Shown: piece after piece, positions 5,715 to 6,651 of the stretch
Layout: each line of letters opens with the position of its first letter
Position numbering within the stretch: position 1 is the stretch's first letter
Assembly: GCA_002170205.2 (NCBI GenBank)
Contig: NHFT02000006.1
Location: 182,820-189,470 of the forward strand
Length of the DNA stretch: 6,651 bases
Reading direction: 5' to 3'
Source: Candidatus Pelagibacter sp. TMED118
GTDB taxonomy: Bacteria > Pseudomonadota > Alphaproteobacteria > Pelagibacterales > Pelagibacteraceae
Notes under the pieces: generated by a model
The model's database searches: none
The model's input: only the letters and a program-made list of their open reading frames with translations
Told to the model about the DNA's origin: nothing
Position numbers and translations under genes: made by a program

Positions 5715-6647
5715 TTAATTAAATAAGTCTGAAACAGACGTAGAATTTGATATTCTTTTTATAGCCTCTCCAACTAAATGCGATATTGTCAATATTTCAA
5801 TGTTTTTTGCTCTTTTGACTTTATCTAAATTGTCGATTGTATCGGTAATTACTAAATTTTTAACTTTTGATTTTTTAATTTTTTCTACAGCACTTCCACT
5901 TAAAACACCGTGAGAAACATAAACATGTACATCTTTTGCACCCTTCTCCTTAAGAACTCTTGCAGCATTTACGATTGTACCACCGGAATCTATAATATCA
6001 TCTACAATAATACATGTTTTATTTTTAACATTACCTATTACATTCATTACCTCAGACTTTCCTGGAGAGGGTCTTCTCTTATCGACTATTGCGAGACCAA
6101 TATTCAACATTTTACCAAGAGCCCTGGCTCTTGCTGTTCCGCCGACATCAGGCGCAACGCATATTAAGTTTTTGGATTTAATTTTTTTCTTTATATGTCT
6201 TGCAAAAATCGGAGTGGCGAATAGATTGTCTACTGGTATGTCAAAAAAACCTTGTATCTGTCCAGAGTGTAGATCCAAGGTAACTATTCTATCAGCGCCA
6301 GCTTTCGTAATTAAATTTGAAACCATTTTCGCAGATATTGAAGTTCTGGGAACAACTTTTCGGTCTTGTCTTGCATATCCAAAATAAGGTATTACAGCCG
6401 TAATATTTTTTGCTGATGATCTTTTGAGAGCATCTATACATAAAAGTAATTCCATTAAATTATCGTTAGCTGGTGAACTGACTGATTGGATAATAAAAAT
6501 GCTGTTGCCTCTTATATTTTCGTTAATCTCAATATAAATTTCACCATCACTAAATTTTCTTATACTGGAATTTACTAATCTATTTTTTAGAAATTTAGAT
6601 ATTTTTCGACTGAGGTTTTTATTACTATTCCCAGTAAGTAATTTCAT
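5715..6647 (-). CDS. prs: Ribose-phosphate pyrophosphokinase (PRPP synthetase)
   Basis: The 310-residue protein is a class I PRPP synthetase, making 5-phosphoribosyl diphosphate from ribose 5-phosphate and ATP for purine, pyrimidine, histidine, tryptophan and NAD synthesis. It has the tandem phosphoribosyltransferase fold. ATP-binding residues lie in YARQDRK at 91-97. The catalytic histidine is His127 in DLHSGQIQGFF. The flexible-loop lysine/arginine pair is in VDKRRPSPG (Lys190, Arg191, Arg192). The PRPP-binding loop VDDIIDSGGT is at 215-224. The length is normal for the family (about 310-320). ATG at 6647 aligns with the usual MKLL/MKLF start, but only four bases precede it in the window, so its promoter and binding site are unseen. 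It is the first visible gene of the minus-strand block prs-rplY-pth-ychF. Confidence 0.97.
   Translation of the reverse strand: MKLLTGNSNKNLSRKISKFLKNRLVNSSIRKFSDGEIYIEINENIRGNSIFIIQSVSSPANDNLMELLLCIDALKRSSAKNITAVIPYFGYARQDRKVVPRTSISAKMVSNLITKAGADRIVTLDLHSGQIQGFFDIPVDNLFATPIFARHIKKKIKSKNLICVAPDVGGTARARALGKMLNIGLAIVDKRRPSPGKSEVMNVIGNVKNKTCIIVDDIIDSGGTIVNAARVLKEKGAKDVHVYVSHGVLSGSAVEKIKKSKVKNLVITDTIDNLDKVKRAKNIEILTISHLVGEAIKRISNSTSVSDLFN
5727..5739 (-). other. Small hairpin at the 3' end of prs
   Basis: A perfect 5-bp inverted repeat, GTCTG-TTT-CAGAC in the minus-strand RNA, lies in the last codons of prs and is followed by the T/A-rich TTATTTAATTAATAC. The stem is too short and the U tract too broken for a convincing intrinsic terminator. 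At most it could be a weak attenuator or a processing/stability element between prs and rplY, or chance. Confidence 0.2.
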
Positions 6648-6651
6648 CTTA

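Noticed and set aside
5910..6387. Plus-strand frames antisense to prs
   Set aside because: They sit inside an intact prs with all active-site motifs and show no independent start signals or family features.

Overview
The window is a compact, strongly AT-rich stretch of bacterial chromosome carrying eight recognisable protein genes, one of them cut by the left edge. The cytochrome bc1 genes in the order Rieske - cytochrome b - cytochrome c1, the block prs-rplY-pth-ychF and the pair trmL-hemF all point to an alphaproteobacterium. Very low GC, lysine/asparagine/isoleucine-rich proteins, minimal or overlapping gene junctions and sparse Shine-Dalgarno sequences suggest a streamlined lineage such as Pelagibacterales (SAR11). 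The lineage is inferred by eye, not from a phylogeny.

Layout, left to right. Positions 1-666 (minus strand) hold the 5' part of hemF (oxygen-dependent coproporphyrinogen III oxidase, running off the left edge), preceded by and overlapping trmL (tRNA wobble-base 2'-O-methyltransferase). A 58-bp divergent spacer (667-724) separates trmL from a plus-strand operon, petA-petB-petC (725-3314), which encodes the whole catalytic core of the bc1 complex (complex III). Its 3' end meets, tail to tail with a 24-bp overlap, a minus-strand operon read from the right edge: prs (PRPP synthetase), rplY (ribosomal protein L25/CTC), pth (peptidyl-tRNA hydrolase) and ychF (ribosome-associated P-loop NTPase).

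Functionally there are two themes. PetABC passes electrons from quinol to cytochrome c while pumping protons, and two of its subunits need heme, which the HemF pathway supplies. The right-hand operon joins nucleotide/PRPP supply to translation: L25 binds 5S rRNA, Pth recycles peptidyl-tRNAs released from stalled ribosomes, and YchF acts on ribosomes. All key catalytic and cofactor residues I looked for are present, and no gene looks broken.

This is a core-metabolism region. I found no mobile element, CRISPR array, RNA gene or novel defence-like system, and no stretch over 300 bases lacks a gene. The points worth a second look are small: a C-run in the rplY leader complementary to a G-run inside rplY, a two-codon minigene in that leader, a long acidic/serine tail on L25, long A-homopolymers inside genes (petA, petB, hemF), the overlapping convergent petC/ychF ends, the very short divergent promoter region, and the lack of Shine-Dalgarno motifs.
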